This document shows, piece after piece, positions 6,877 through 14,764 of a stretch of DNA of 64,000 nt. The position numbers and the translations under genes are program-made. Position 1 is the first letter of the stretch. Each line of letters starts with the position of its first letter. The DNA is from RGIG7949 sp045628845 (GTDB lineage Bacteria > Bacillota > Clostridia > Oscillospirales > Oscillospiraceae). Where the stretch lies: contig JAZQQE010000067.1 of NCBI GenBank assembly GCA_045628845.1, forward strand, positions 1-64,000, read 5' to 3'. The notes beneath the pieces are model-generated. The model was not told the DNA's origin. It made no database searches and was given only the letters and a program-made list of their open reading frames with translations.

Positions 6877-9072
6877 ATGAAGCTTGAAGAGATCACCTCC
6901 TATACGGAAAAATGCTTCAACGGCGAGCCCGCCTCCTGCTCGCTCGCCTGTCCCTTCCGGATGGACGTGAGGCAGTTCCTCACGAACATGGCAAAGGGGC
7001 GCTGGTCTGCCTCCTACAAGATCTACCGCGGCGCCGTCGTCTTCCCGAAGATCGTCAGCCGCATCTGCACGAGGCCGTGCCTTGAAAAATGCCAGCGTGC
7101 CGACATCGGCGACATGCCGATAGATATGGGTGCGCTTGAAGCGGCGTGCCTCGAATATACGAAGAGCCCGAAGCCCGAGCGGTACACCATCCCTCCCAAG
7201 GAGCAGCGTGTCGCCGTCGTCGGCGCGGGCCCGGCAGGACTCTCCTGCGCGCTCAACCTTGCTTACAAGAAATTCGGCGTCACGGTCTTTGAAAAAGAAG
7301 AAGGATGGGGCGGCGCTCTGCGCGCGCGTCCCGACTTTGCGGAGCTTGAAGAGGATATCCGCTTCCAGTTTTCCGCAGTGCAGGCCGAATTCATATTCAA
7401 TAGAGAGATAGTCTCCGCCGACGAGCTCGCGGAGTTCGACGCGGTATTCGTTGCCACGGGCCGCGGAGGGCGCGACTTCGGGCTGCTCCCCTCCTGGAAC
7501 TCTGCCCTGCTCTCCACCTCCGACCCGAGATTCTTCCTCGGCGGCTCGCTCGCCGGGCGCGACACCGTCTCCGGCATAGCCGAGGGGCGCGACTTCTCGC
7601 GCAGGCTCGAGGTCTTCTTCCAGACCGGCAAGCTCATGGACGATACGCCTCCCGCCTCCTGCGGCGGGAATATCGACCACTCCGATGCCGTGAAGGCCGA
7701 GCGCATCGAGGTCGTCAGCGAGGAGACTGCCATGGCCGAGGCCGCACGCTGCCTCCAATGCGACTGCACCGCCTGCATGAACGGCTGCGAGATGCTCGCA
7801 TACTACCGCAAGAAGCCGAAAAAACTCTCCGTCGAGGTCTTCTCTGACTCGAAGGCCAATCCTCCCATCGCCACGCACTCGATGACCCGTGAGGCCTACT
7901 CCTGCAACGACTGCGGAAAATGCAAGGCCGTCTGCCCCGTAGGCGTGGACATGGGCTCGCTCTTCCGCCTCTCCCGCCAGCTCCGTACCGGCGACGTACA
8001 CTACCCGCGCGCCCTGCACGACTACTGGCTCGGCGAGATGGCCTTCCACACGAACGAGGCATCATTCAGCTATGCGCCCGAGGGCTGCGAATATGTATTT
8101 TTCCCCGGATGCAGGCTCACGGCATCGTACCCGGATCACGTAGAGAAAGCCTTCGGTCTCCTCTCGGAGCGCTCCAAATGCGGCATAATGCTCTCGTGCT
8201 GCGGCGCGCCCGCATACTGGGCGGGCGAAGAAGCCATGTTCCGTGCAAATCTCGATGCGATAAGCGCGTTCTGGCACGGTGCGGGCGAGCCCCGCTTCGT
8301 ATTCGGCTGCGCGACGTGCGAGTCGCTGTTTGAAAAATACCTGCCGGAGATAGGCAGGGTATCACTGTACTCCATGCTCTCCCCCGGCGACGTCGCGGCG
8401 CGGAAAGACGGCAGGGCCGTCGTGTTCGATCCGTGCGCCGCGCGTGAGGACCATGAGATGCGCGGTGCCGTCCGTGCCCTCGCGGGGGCCGCGGGGCTCA
8501 AGCTCGAGGAGCTCGCGGACAAGGGAAACTGCTGCGGCTACGGCGGGCAGATGCGCCTTGCAAACAGAAAGCTCTACGACGAGATCACGGCACACCGCGC
8601 CGAGGCTTCGCCGCTTCCCTACGTCGTCTACTGCGCCAACTGCCGCGAGGTCTTCGCCGCACGAGGCAAGGAGGCCGAGCATATACTCGACCTTGTTTTC
8701 AACACACCGCCTCGCCCGGTACCGACCATCGAGGAAAAGAGGCTCAATTCCGTGGACCTTAAAGACAAGCTTTCCCGCAGACTCTGCGGCAGCGCCTACG
8801 CTGCACCCAAAAAGGAATGGAGCGGCGTTTCACTCATCATCCCGCCCGAGGTGCAGGCCGTGATGGACGACAGCCTCATCAGCGCCGACGACGTGCGCGA
8901 GACTATATGGAACGCCGAGCGTGACGGAACGGGCTTTGCCCTTGGAAACCGTTTCCTCGCATGTCTTATGACAGGGCTTCTGACCTACTGGGTCGAATAC
9001 GAGCCGGAGGACGGCGGATTCAGAGTTCTCGACGTCTATTCGCACAGAATGAAATTCAGGCAGGAGGTCTGA
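6877..9072 (+). CDS. Pyridine-nucleotide/flavin oxidoreductase with multiple FeS clusters and CCG domains
   Basis: 731 aa from the ATG at 6877 (AAGGAG 9 nt upstream; the frame opens earlier, inside the hairpin). An N-terminal GltD-like Cys cluster (Cys13, 21, 25 and Cys64, 68, 72) precedes a dinucleotide fold (GAGPAG 116-121). A Cys group at 292-304 and a clear ferredoxin motif C-x2-C-x2-C-x3-C (343-353) follow. Then come two heterodisulfide-reductase-type CCG repeats (CCG 441-443 with GCATC; CCG 552-554 with CANC 586-589) and a roughly 120-residue C-terminal extension. The fusion resembles the family I know as pyridine nucleotide-disulfide oxidoreductase/dicluster-binding protein, a neighbour of Mop-type enzymes. 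It probably passes electrons between the Mo enzyme and a nicotinamide or thiol acceptor (inference). Confidence 0.8.
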   Translation: MKLEEITSYTEKCFNGEPASCSLACPFRMDVRQFLTNMAKGRWSASYKIYRGAVVFPKIVSRICTRPCLEKCQRADIGDMPIDMGALEAACLEYTKSPKPERYTIPPKEQRVAVVGAGPAGLSCALNLAYKKFGVTVFEKEEGWGGALRARPDFAELEEDIRFQFSAVQAEFIFNREIVSADELAEFDAVFVATGRGGRDFGLLPSWNSALLSTSDPRFFLGGSLAGRDTVSGIAEGRDFSRRLEVFFQTGKLMDDTPPASCGGNIDHSDAVKAERIEVVSEETAMAEAARCLQCDCTACMNGCEMLAYYRKKPKKLSVEVFSDSKANPPIATHSMTREAYSCNDCGKCKAVCPVGVDMGSLFRLSRQLRTGDVHYPRALHDYWLGEMAFHTNEASFSYAPEGCEYVFFPGCRLTASYPDHVEKAFGLLSERSKCGIMLSCCGAPAYWAGEEAMFRANLDAISAFWHGAGEPRFVFGCATCESLFEKYLPEIGRVSLYSMLSPGDVAARKDGRAVVFDPCAAREDHEMRGAVRALAGAAGLKLEELADKGNCCGYGGQMRLANRKLYDEITAHRAEASPLPYVVYCANCREVFAARGKEAEHILDLVFNTPPRPVPTIEEKRLNSVDLKDKLSRRLCGSAYAAPKKEWSGVSLIIPPEVQAVMDDSLISADDVRETIWNAERDGTGFALGNRFLACLMTGLLTYWVEYEPEDGGFRVLDVYSHRMKFRQEV

Positions 9073-9075
9073 CGC

Positions 9076-9261
9076 ATGGACGAATGGAAATGCCGCAAAT
9101 GCGGCGAAGCGCTTGTCAAGAAAAAGACCGTCTTCGACTACATGGGCCGCACCTTCTCCGAGGACCTTTACAAATGCCCCAAATGCGGGCTCGTGCTCAT
9201 TCCCTCCGACCTCGCGAAGGGCCGCATGGCGGAGGTTGAGGAAATGCTTGAGGACAAATGA
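9076..9261 (+). CDS. Small two-CxxC redox protein, DVU_1557-like
   Basis: 61 aa with CRKC (6-9) and CPKC (34-37), spaced as a zinc-ribbon or rubredoxin-like knuckle pair. The ribosome site AGGAGGT (9062-9068) lies in the end of the upstream gene, 3 bp away, and the stop overlaps the next start by ATGA, so it is translationally coupled on both sides. Size, Cys spacing and neighbours match what I recall as the DVU_1557 family redox protein of sulfate reducers, also found beside a Mop-type oxidoreductase. The biochemical role is not established. Confidence 0.7.
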   Translation: MDEWKCRKCGEALVKKKTVFDYMGRTFSEDLYKCPKCGLVLIPSDLAKGRMAEVEEMLEDK

Positions 9262-10403
9262 GCGGCTTCGATTCGTTCTCCGCGGATGAAACGCTCCGCG
9301 CTCTGCGCGCGCAGCTTCGTCTGCTCGGAGAAAAAGGGCGGTTCCGCCCCGGGCTCTACGCCTCGGCGGAGCTCTGCACGCTCAAAGATATCGAGGCTCT
9401 GCCGTTCACGGGCTCGGTTGACATAATATCTCACGGCAAGGATATGCTCTGCGTATCGCCCCGCGATGTCGCGAGGGTCGTTTCGCTCTCCACGAGCGGC
9501 ACTTCCGGCGCGGCAAAAAGGCTCTATTTCACGGAGGGCGACCTCGAGCGCACCGTGCGTTTTTTTGCCGAGGGCATGTCCCTCATGTGCCGCAGTGGCG
9601 ACAGGACGGCCGTTATTATGCCGGTCTCCGCAGAATCGGGGCTGACCTCCCTGCTCTGCGAGGGTCTGCGCCGCATCGGGTCGGAGGCTCGTGTGATACC
9701 ACCGAATGACTATGCCTCGACTGCCGACGCCCTGCGCGGCTTCAAGCCCGACGTCATCGTGGCATCGCCCGCGTACCTGCGGCGCATCGCTTTGAGTTTG
9801 GTTGACATAAGGCCTCACTCCGTGCTTTTGTCCGCAGACTATTGCTCTGCGGCGGTACGTGATACGATAGCCCGTGCGTGGGGATGCCGCGTTTTCACTC
9901 ACTACGGACTCGCGGAGACGGGGCTCGGCTGCGCGGTACAATGCCCCTCGCTCGACGCGATGCACATACGGAGTGATGAGGTCTATATTGAAATAATCGA
10001 TCCTGCTACGGGCAGGGTCCTGCCCGCCGGAGAGCGCGGAGAGATCGTTTTCTCAACTCTGCGGCGTGAGGCGATGCCTCTCATACGCTACCGCACGGGA
10101 GACCTCGGCGCGCTCGCGCCGTGCCGCTGCGGGAGCTCTGCTCCTGCGCTCGCGGGCGTTTACGGCAGAGTCGCGGAGGCGGAGTGCTCGCCCTCGCTGT
10201 ACGAGCTCGACGAGGCGCTCTTTGCGTGTGACGGGATACTTGACTTTACCGCTGAACGCTCTGCTGACGGCGTTTCCGTCACGGTCGACGGCGACTGTGA
10301 CGCCGCGCGCAGGCTCTGCGCTCCGCTCGGCATAACAGACGTACGCTCTGCTTCTCTCCTGCCGCCCGACGGGCGCTCGAAGCGCACGGTCAAAACCGTC
10401 TGA
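9258..10403 (+). CDS. AMP-dependent CoA ligase-like protein, DVU_1553-like
   Basis: 381 aa, overlapping the previous gene by 4 bp (ATGA). It is a PaaK-like adenylate-forming protein: phosphate loop STSGTSGAAKR, aromatic/acid core HYGLAETG and hinge-side YRTGDLG are all present, and the closing GRSKRT resembles the C-terminal Lys motif. A CRC pair (PCRCGSS) near residue 290 could bind metal. It is compact compared with the roughly 430 aa of phenylacetate-CoA ligases. Placed directly after an aldehyde oxidoreductase set, it might activate the carboxylic acid produced, but in this family the true substrate is unproved. Two copies of the 10-mer GTTGACATAA lie in it (9417, 9801). Confidence 0.75.
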   Translation: MSGFDSFSADETLRALRAQLRLLGEKGRFRPGLYASAELCTLKDIEALPFTGSVDIISHGKDMLCVSPRDVARVVSLSTSGTSGAAKRLYFTEGDLERTVRFFAEGMSLMCRSGDRTAVIMPVSAESGLTSLLCEGLRRIGSEARVIPPNDYASTADALRGFKPDVIVASPAYLRRIALSLVDIRPHSVLLSADYCSAAVRDTIARAWGCRVFTHYGLAETGLGCAVQCPSLDAMHIRSDEVYIEIIDPATGRVLPAGERGEIVFSTLRREAMPLIRYRTGDLGALAPCRCGSSAPALAGVYGRVAEAECSPSLYELDEALFACDGILDFTAERSADGVSVTVDGDCDAARRLCAPLGITDVRSASLLPPDGRSKRTVKTV

Positions 10404-10421
10404 CCCGAAAAAAGCATAAAG

Positions 10422-10454
10422 AAACAGCCGGAAAGAGAATCTTTCCGGCTGTTT
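10422..10454. terminator. Bidirectional intrinsic terminator between convergent genes
   Basis: AAACAGCCGGAAAG (10422-10435) pairs perfectly with CTTTCCGGCTGTTT (10441-10454) around a 5-nt loop. A-tract and T-tract flanks serve both the rightward redox locus and the leftward reductase gene. Confidence 0.9.
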
Positions 10455-10475
10455 TGTTCGTGTGTCAAAACGGCG

Positions 10476-12446
10476 TTACACGCGGCTCATGTTGCGTACG
10501 TTGTAGTAAGCGCTGCGCGTGGCGTCGCGGACGTTGGTGGCGGCGAGGCAGTCGCCTATCTGATAGAACTCGGGAGCGCACTGGCAAAGGGCGAACGCCT
10601 CATCGCGCTTGGCCTTCATGCCGACGGCGCAGATGACGGTATCGGCCTCGAAGAAGGACTTGACTCCGTCCTTTTCGCCTGTCACGCCGTTGGCAGCTAT
10701 CTCAACGGCCCTCGTATTGAAGACCATGTTGATATCGCTGTTCTTTATCTGGACCTTAAGCGCGGAGACCTGGAGCGAGTTTCCACCGCCGTTGATGTCG
10801 CCGGCCATTTCGAGGACGGTGACCTTCTTTCCGAGCTTATTGAGATACACGGCCATTTCCGTGCCGACGAGACCCGCACCGAGGATGACGACCCTGTCGC
10901 CCGCCTTATCGGGATCCGAGTAGACCTCTTCCGCGCCGAGCGCATTTTCGATGCCGGGGATCTTCGGCACGACGGGCTCGGAGCCGATGGCGGCAAAGAT
11001 GGCGTCGGGAGCTATCTGCTCGGCGAGCTCGGGGGTGACGGCGGTATTCATGCGGACCTCTATGTTCGGGTCCTTATTGACCTTCTCGGCCTGCTTTTCA
11101 AGATACTCGGCAAGTCTCGCCTTGAACGGGACCTTCGTCTCGCAGAGGAGCGCGCCGCCGAGGCGGACGCTCTTCTCGCAGAGGATGACCTTGTGGCCGT
11201 AGGAGGAGGCGGTAAGAGCCGCCTGCATTCCGCCGGGGCCGCCGCCGGCTATGAGGACCTTCTTGGAGCGGGATACCTTGACGGGCACCTCGGCTATGAG
11301 CTCCTGGCCTATCTCGGGGTTGATGGCGCAGCAGATCTGCGAGGTAGCGACCATACCGGAGAAGCAGGTGAAGCAGCGCATACAATGCGTGATCTCATCG
11401 TCGCGGCCCATTCTCGCCTTGATGGGCATATCGGGATCGCATATGAGCTCGCGGGCGCACTCGACTACGTCGGCCTGACCGGAGGCGATGACCTCCTCCA
11501 TCATGGCAGGGTCGGTGAACGCGCCGACGGTGGCGATGGGAGTCCTGACTTCCTTTTTGATGGCGGCGGCATACTGCAGGTTGCAGCCGTCGGGCAGGAA
11601 CATGCTCGGGTGGACGACGGTGAACGTATCGGAGACGTTGTGATCGCCCGCGGATACGTGGATGAGGTCGGCGTGTCCGTCAAGCTGCTTTGCTATCCTT
11701 ATGCCCTCTTCAATATCGTAGCCGGTGGGATTGCACTCGGAGCCGCTCATGCGGAACTCGACCGGGAAACCGGCGCCGCACTTTTTATGTATGGCGTCGC
11801 ATATGGCAACTGCCATGCGGGCACGGTTTTCGACGCTGCCGCCCCAGCGGTCGGTGCGATGGTTGGTCACCGGAGAAAGGAACTGCGTAAGCAGCCAGCC
11901 GTGACCGCCGTGCACGAGCACCATTCCGAAGCCGCACTTCTTCGCAAAGAGAGCCGCGTCGGCATACGCCTCGATGGTCTTCTCTATCATCTGTTCGTCC
12001 ATGGCTTTGACCATGGGGATGGGCTGTCCCTTGGGGATACGGTGGGGCCACGGGAACGGCTCCTCGTTCGGGCCGTATATCTCGTTGCCGGCAAGGAGGG
12101 AAACGACTGAATACTTGCCCGCGTGCTGGAGCTCGACGGTCGGCACCGCGCCGTATGACGCGATGTTGATGGCCATATTGGTCATAGCGGCCCTTGATCC
12201 GACGTCGTCAAGAGAGGTCTGGGTCGGATTGCTCTTGCCGTGCTTGGTGTCTACCATGCACTCACCGAGGCACACGGAGGCAGCGCCGCCCTTGGCCCTG
12301 CGGGAGAAGAAGGCTATCGCTTCCGGAGTTGGAACGTGGGCCGCGTCGTGGAACTGGAAGCCTATGGGGGAGCTGAACAGTCTGTTTCTGAAAACCTGAT
12401 CGGCGATGGTTATAGGAGTGAAAAGATGCGGATACTTCAATTCCAT
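10476..12446 (-). CDS. NADH:flavin oxidoreductase / 2-enoate reductase family (FMN, FeS, FAD)
   Basis: 656 aa. The N-terminal old-yellow-enzyme TIM barrel (about 1-345) has HGGHGWLLTQFLSP (His179, His182) and NRxDxWGGSxENR. A Cys cluster follows (Cys355, 358, 361, 372/373), and then a dinucleotide-binding half with GGGPGG (400-405). This is the plan of 2-enoate reductase, BaiCD and 2,4-dienoyl-CoA reductase: hydride from NAD(P)H via FAD and [4Fe-4S] to FMN, reducing an activated C=C bond. The cluster reads C-x2-C-x2-C instead of the usual C-x2-C-x3-C. It could reduce an unsaturated acid, steroid or aromatic-derived substrate; none can be picked from sequence. Single gene; a GAGAGGAG lies rather far (about 20 nt) from the ATG. 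Confidence 0.88.
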   Translation of the reverse strand: MELKYPHLFTPITIADQVFRNRLFSSPIGFQFHDAAHVPTPEAIAFFSRRAKGGAASVCLGECMVDTKHGKSNPTQTSLDDVGSRAAMTNMAINIASYGAVPTVELQHAGKYSVVSLLAGNEIYGPNEEPFPWPHRIPKGQPIPMVKAMDEQMIEKTIEAYADAALFAKKCGFGMVLVHGGHGWLLTQFLSPVTNHRTDRWGGSVENRARMAVAICDAIHKKCGAGFPVEFRMSGSECNPTGYDIEEGIRIAKQLDGHADLIHVSAGDHNVSDTFTVVHPSMFLPDGCNLQYAAAIKKEVRTPIATVGAFTDPAMMEEVIASGQADVVECARELICDPDMPIKARMGRDDEITHCMRCFTCFSGMVATSQICCAINPEIGQELIAEVPVKVSRSKKVLIAGGGPGGMQAALTASSYGHKVILCEKSVRLGGALLCETKVPFKARLAEYLEKQAEKVNKDPNIEVRMNTAVTPELAEQIAPDAIFAAIGSEPVVPKIPGIENALGAEEVYSDPDKAGDRVVILGAGLVGTEMAVYLNKLGKKVTVLEMAGDINGGGNSLQVSALKVQIKNSDINMVFNTRAVEIAANGVTGEKDGVKSFFEADTVICAVGMKAKRDEAFALCQCAPEFYQIGDCLAATNVRDATRSAYYNVRNMSRV

Positions 12447-12515
12447 GGCATTTTCCGCGCTTGCGCGCAGTCTCCTCTCGGGATAAATAGATTTTTACTC
12501 GAATAATGTTTCAGG

Positions 12516-13865
12516 TCACGCTGATTTTTTGACGAGGCGCTTGGTCTGCCATCTGTTGCTCTTGAAGCGGATGAAGCCGAGGATAAGGCAGAGGGCCCAG
12601 CTGATGGGCACCGCGTAGTACAGCGAAGCAAATTCGAAGTTGCACACGTAGGCGAATACGTACGTGCAGATGACGCGGAGCGCGAGGCCCGACAGCGTGA
12701 CGGAGGTGGCGGCATAGACGTCGCCGGAGCCCGTCAGCAGGCCGACGATCGGCATGTAGACGGAGAAGATGATGAAGAACGGAGTAATGAAGCGCAGGTG
12801 CTTTATTCCGAGTGTAAGCGCTTCGCCCTCGACTCCGAAGAGGCCGACGAGGGGCTTCGCGAGGAAGAACGTTATCGCCATCAGCGAAACGCAGATCGGG
12901 ACGGACATCAGCAGAGTCTTTCTGAATCCGGCGAACACTCTGTCGAGGTCGCCCGCGCCGACGTTCTGTCCCGTATAGGTCGCCATGGCGCTGTTGAAGC
13001 TCTGGGCGGGAATGAATATGTAGTTCTCGATGCGGCCCGCGGCAGTTGCCGCGGCGATGGCGGAGGTGCCGAGCCCGTTCGCGACGCGCTGTATGATGAC
13101 CTGACCGCCGGAGACGATACACATCTGGACCATCGTCGGCACGCCGTATTTCAGTGTAAGGCGGCACATCTTCCCGTCAAATCGGAACTCGCCCTTTTTG
13201 AAGCGGTAGAACTCGTATTTTCTGCGCATATAGATGAAGCTGATGACCGCGCTCACGATCTGCGCTATGACCGTCGCTATCGCAGTTCCGGCGACCTTCC
13301 AGTCGAATACGAGCACGAACAGCAGGTCGAGGATGATATTGAGCACGGAGGAGATGCAGAGGAACATGAGTGTCGCGCGCGAATCTCCGACGGCGCGGAG
13401 CGCCGCAGCGACGGCGTTGTATGCAAACTGGAACACAAGGCCGACGCAGTAGATGGAGAAGTACGTAACGGCGTCCCTGAGTATGTCATCGGGCGCGTCG
13501 AGCCAGTTCCCGAGCATCACTCGCGCGAGCGAGATGCCTACTGCCGTCAGCACGACGGCGATGGCGATGAGCATGAGCACCGCCGTCGAGACGGCCTTGC
13601 GCAGATCGGGCATCTGCCTTGCACCGTAATACTGCGCGAAAACGACTCCCGCGCCGTTGGCCAGGCCCATCGCAAAGGCTACGAAGAAGAACGTGAGCGC
13701 CGAGCAGGTACCGACGGCGGAGAGCGCCGCTTCACCGAGGAATCGGCCGACGACGATGCTGTCGACCGTGTTGTAGAGCTGCTGGAGCAGCTGGCCTGCC
13801 ATGATGGGCAGGGCAAACAGGAAAATCCCCTTCATTGGGCTTCCGGATGTCAGACTTCTTGCCAT
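12516..13865 (-). CDS. MATE family multidrug/cation antiporter
   Basis: 449 aa, 12 predicted membrane helices in two homologous halves. The start GSPMKGIFLFALPIMAGQLLQQLYNTVDSIVVGRFLG is the MATE N-terminal signature. It exports drugs or metabolites in exchange for Na+ or H+. It follows rsgA by 14 bp on the same strand and probably closes the long leftward housekeeping transcript, in the place where Bacillus has rpe-thiN. Substrate is unknown. A second, clearly related MATE gene lies at 36557-37927. Confidence 0.92.
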   Translation of the reverse strand: MARSLTSGSPMKGIFLFALPIMAGQLLQQLYNTVDSIVVGRFLGEAALSAVGTCSALTFFFVAFAMGLANGAGVVFAQYYGARQMPDLRKAVSTAVLMLIAIAVVLTAVGISLARVMLGNWLDAPDDILRDAVTYFSIYCVGLVFQFAYNAVAAALRAVGDSRATLMFLCISSVLNIILDLLFVLVFDWKVAGTAIATVIAQIVSAVISFIYMRRKYEFYRFKKGEFRFDGKMCRLTLKYGVPTMVQMCIVSGGQVIIQRVANGLGTSAIAAATAAGRIENYIFIPAQSFNSAMATYTGQNVGAGDLDRVFAGFRKTLLMSVPICVSLMAITFFLAKPLVGLFGVEGEALTLGIKHLRFITPFFIIFSVYMPIVGLLTGSGDVYAATSVTLSGLALRVICTYVFAYVCNFEFASLYYAVPISWALCLILGFIRFKSNRWQTKRLVKKSA

Positions 13866-13879
13866 TTCTTTCTTCTCTT

Positions 13880-14764
13880 TCAGTCTTTAAGTTCCCATTC
13901 GTGGACTTTTGACGCCTGCTCATACAGTCGGACGTAGCTTGCGTGTCTTTCTGCCGATATTTTTCCTTCGGCAAGCGCTTCAAGCACCGCGCACCCGTCG
14001 TCTCTGACGTGGGCGCAGTCCGTGAAGCGGCAGCTTCCGATGTATGGCTCGAATTCACGGAAGGCGTATTGAAGGTCGCCCTTGCGGGCGAGTATGCTCT
14101 CCTCCGCGTCGAAGGAGGAAAAGCCCGGTGTGTCTATGATGCGGGTGTCACGCTCGAGCGTGTAGAGTTCGACGTGGCGGGTCTTGTGTCTGCCGCGGCC
14201 GAGCTTCTCGCTTACCTCGCCCGTCGCGGCGGCAAAGCCGGGATCGAGCGCATTCAGCAGGCTCGATTTGCCGACACCGGAGTTGCCTGTGAAAACACTT
14301 ATCTTCCCGCGGAGCACCTCGCGGAGCTCTGCGACGCCCTCCCCCGTCTCCGCGCTCGTGCGGAGCGTCGTGAAGCCCGCGCCGGCGTATATGGAATAGA
14401 GGCGGTCCGTCCTCGCGAGGTCTGTCTTGTTTATGACGACGACGGGCTCGCAGTTTTTCAGCGTCGCGATGGCGGCGATACGGTCGACGAGGAACGGGTC
14501 GGTTATCGGATTCACGTCCGCGCAGACCATTATCAGCGCGTCGACGTTCGCCACCGACGGGCGTATGAACGAGTTGCGGCGGGGCGCTATCTGCTCAATA
14601 GTCCCTTCGGTGTCGCTTATCAGGCTCAAAGTGACTCTGTCTCCCACAAGCGGGGCCGACTTGTCGAGCTTGAGCCTGCCGCGCGCGGAGCACGTCACGG
14701 TGCCGTCGGGAGTCTCCACGACGTAGCGGCTGCTGATGGACTTGATGATGACGCCATCAAGCAT
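13880..14764 (-). CDS. rsgA: Ribosome small-subunit-dependent GTPase A
   Basis: 294 aa. A circularly permuted GTPase: OB-fold first, then the G4 motif NKTD, G1 GNSGVGKS and G3 DTPG, followed by a C-terminal zinc knuckle (Cys, Cys-x-His, Cys in CRFTDCAHVRDDGC). It helps 30S subunit maturation and is a known target of PrkC-type kinases in Bacillus, which fits its position after the kinase gene. I take the third in-frame ATG (14764) because GGAGG lies 9 nt before it; two earlier ATGs sit too close to that site. It overlaps the kinase stop by 8 bp. Confidence 0.95.
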   Translation of the reverse strand: MLDGVIIKSISSRYVVETPDGTVTCSARGRLKLDKSAPLVGDRVTLSLISDTEGTIEQIAPRRNSFIRPSVANVDALIMVCADVNPITDPFLVDRIAAIATLKNCEPVVVINKTDLARTDRLYSIYAGAGFTTLRTSAETGEGVAELREVLRGKISVFTGNSGVGKSSLLNALDPGFAAATGEVSEKLGRGRHKTRHVELYTLERDTRIIDTPGFSSFDAEESILARKGDLQYAFREFEPYIGSCRFTDCAHVRDDGCAVLEALAEGKISAERHASYVRLYEQASKVHEWELKD

